Below are positions 5,863 to 6,367 of a DNA stretch of 6,367 nt, piece by piece (position 1 is the stretch's first letter; each line of letters begins with the position of its first letter). The stretch covers positions 1,378 through 7,744 of the forward strand of contig DEHO01000081.1 in NCBI GenBank assembly GCA_002351955.1. Direction: 5' to 3'. The notes under the pieces are model-generated. The model made no database searches and was not told the DNA's origin. It worked only from the letters and a program-made list of their open reading frames with translations. The stretch is from Flavobacteriales bacterium UBA2798. GTDB lineage: Bacteria; Bacteroidota; Bacteroidia; Flavobacteriales_D; UBA2798. A program made the translations under genes and the position numbers.

Positions 5863-6367
5863 ATAGCATTTCAAAAATTCCGGCGGCGCCTTGGCCGGTT
5901 CCTACGCACATGGTGACCATTCCGTATTTTTCATTTCTGCGTTTTAATTCGCTGAACAATTGAACACTGAGTTTCGCTCCGGAACAACCGAGTGGGTGTC
6001 CCATTGAAATCGCTCCTCCGTTCACATTTACTCTTGAAGGATCAATACCCAACTCACGAACAACTGCCAGCGATTGCGATGCAAATGCTTCGTTGAGTTC
6101 GAAGAGTCCGATATCGTTTTGTTTTAAGCCTGCAAGTTTTAGCGCTTTTGGAATTGCTGCTACAGGTCCTATTCCCATAATACGAGGCGGTACTCCTGCA
6201 GCGGCGTAATTCACGAGTCGTGCAATGGGTTTTAATCCAAGCTCTTTTACCATGCGCTCACTCATCACCATTACAAATGCAGCTCCGTCGCTTGTTTGTG
6301 ATGAATTTCCTGCTGTAACTGATCCTGTTGCCGAAAACACAGGTTTAAGTTTTGCAAGCGCTTCAGG
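5861..6367 (-). CDS. Thiolase (acetyl-CoA C-acyltransferase), C-terminal part, truncated by window edge
   Basis: This is the C-terminal 168 residues of a thiolase, the enzyme that cleaves 3-ketoacyl-CoA with CoA to release acetyl-CoA at the end of each beta-oxidation cycle. The frame is open to the right edge and reads P-E-A-L-A-K-L-K-P before the valine at 6340, so that GTG is internal and the start lies outside the window. Counting the edge proline as residue 1, visible landmarks are V-T-A-G-N-S-S (17-23), N-E-A-F-A (92-96), N-V-N-G-G-A-I-S-M-G-H-P-L-G (thiolase signature 2, with catalytic His at 124), and C-V-G-T-G-Q-G (signature 3, with the active-site Cys at 154). The N-terminal nucleophilic Cys would be in the missing part. 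A degradative FadA-type enzyme is favoured over a biosynthetic acetoacetyl-CoA thiolase because an acyl-CoA dehydrogenase follows 198 bp downstream on the same strand, but sequence alone does not settle chain-length preference. Confidence 0.93.
   Translation of the reverse strand, partial: PEALAKLKPVFSATGSVTAGNSSQTSDGAAFVMVMSERMVKELGLKPIARLVNYAAAGVPPRIMGIGPVAAIPKALKLAGLKQNDIGLFELNEAFASQSLAVVRELGIDPSRVNVNGGAISMGHPLGCSGAKLSVQLFSELKRRNEKYGMVTMCVGTGQGAAGIFEML

Noticed and set aside
6338..6340. GTG at 6340 as the thiolase start
   Set aside because: The frame continues upstream to the edge with typical thiolase sequence (L-A-K-L-K-P), so the gene is cut by the window.

Overview
The window looks like a chromosomal segment from a member of the Bacteroidota. 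The evidence is a PKD-repeat surface protein ending in a gliding-motility/type IX secretion (T9SS) sorting domain, followed directly by a PorP/SprF-family outer-membrane protein. Both are hallmarks of that phylum. The genes also lack Shine-Dalgarno motifs ahead of their starts, which is usual there. I cannot place the genus.

Left part, plus strand (1-2713): the 3' end of a large secreted adhesin-like protein (five complete PKD repeats, a partial sixth at the window edge, and a C-terminal sorting domain) overlaps by 4 bp the start of a complete PorP/SprF gene. By analogy with SprB/SprF of gliding Flavobacteria, the second protein probably helps export or anchor the first on the cell surface.

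Right part, minus strand (2715-6367, reading leftwards from the right edge): the C-terminal half of a thiolase, a 198-bp gap, a complete 592-aa acyl-CoA dehydrogenase of the long (VLCAD-like) type, a 114-aa two-helix membrane protein resembling a minimal ion-channel pore, and a DUF4163/DUF3298-type lipoprotein. The last three are packed with a 4-bp gap and a short overlap, so they are probably co-transcribed. The thiolase and dehydrogenase are two steps of fatty-acid beta-oxidation. The channel-like protein and lipoprotein have no obvious role in that pathway.

The two blocks converge with a single base between their stop codons. The only sizeable non-coding stretch (5663-5860) is unusual: it holds a 15-unit, 7-bp tandem repeat in perfect phase, an imperfect 40-nt hairpin, and a second decayed 7-bp array that runs into the thiolase stop codon. 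There are no RNA genes, insertion sequences or CRISPR arrays. I see no clearly new system. The items most worth a second look are the non-canonical pore motif in the small channel-like protein and the repeat/hairpin spacer inside the beta-oxidation cluster.
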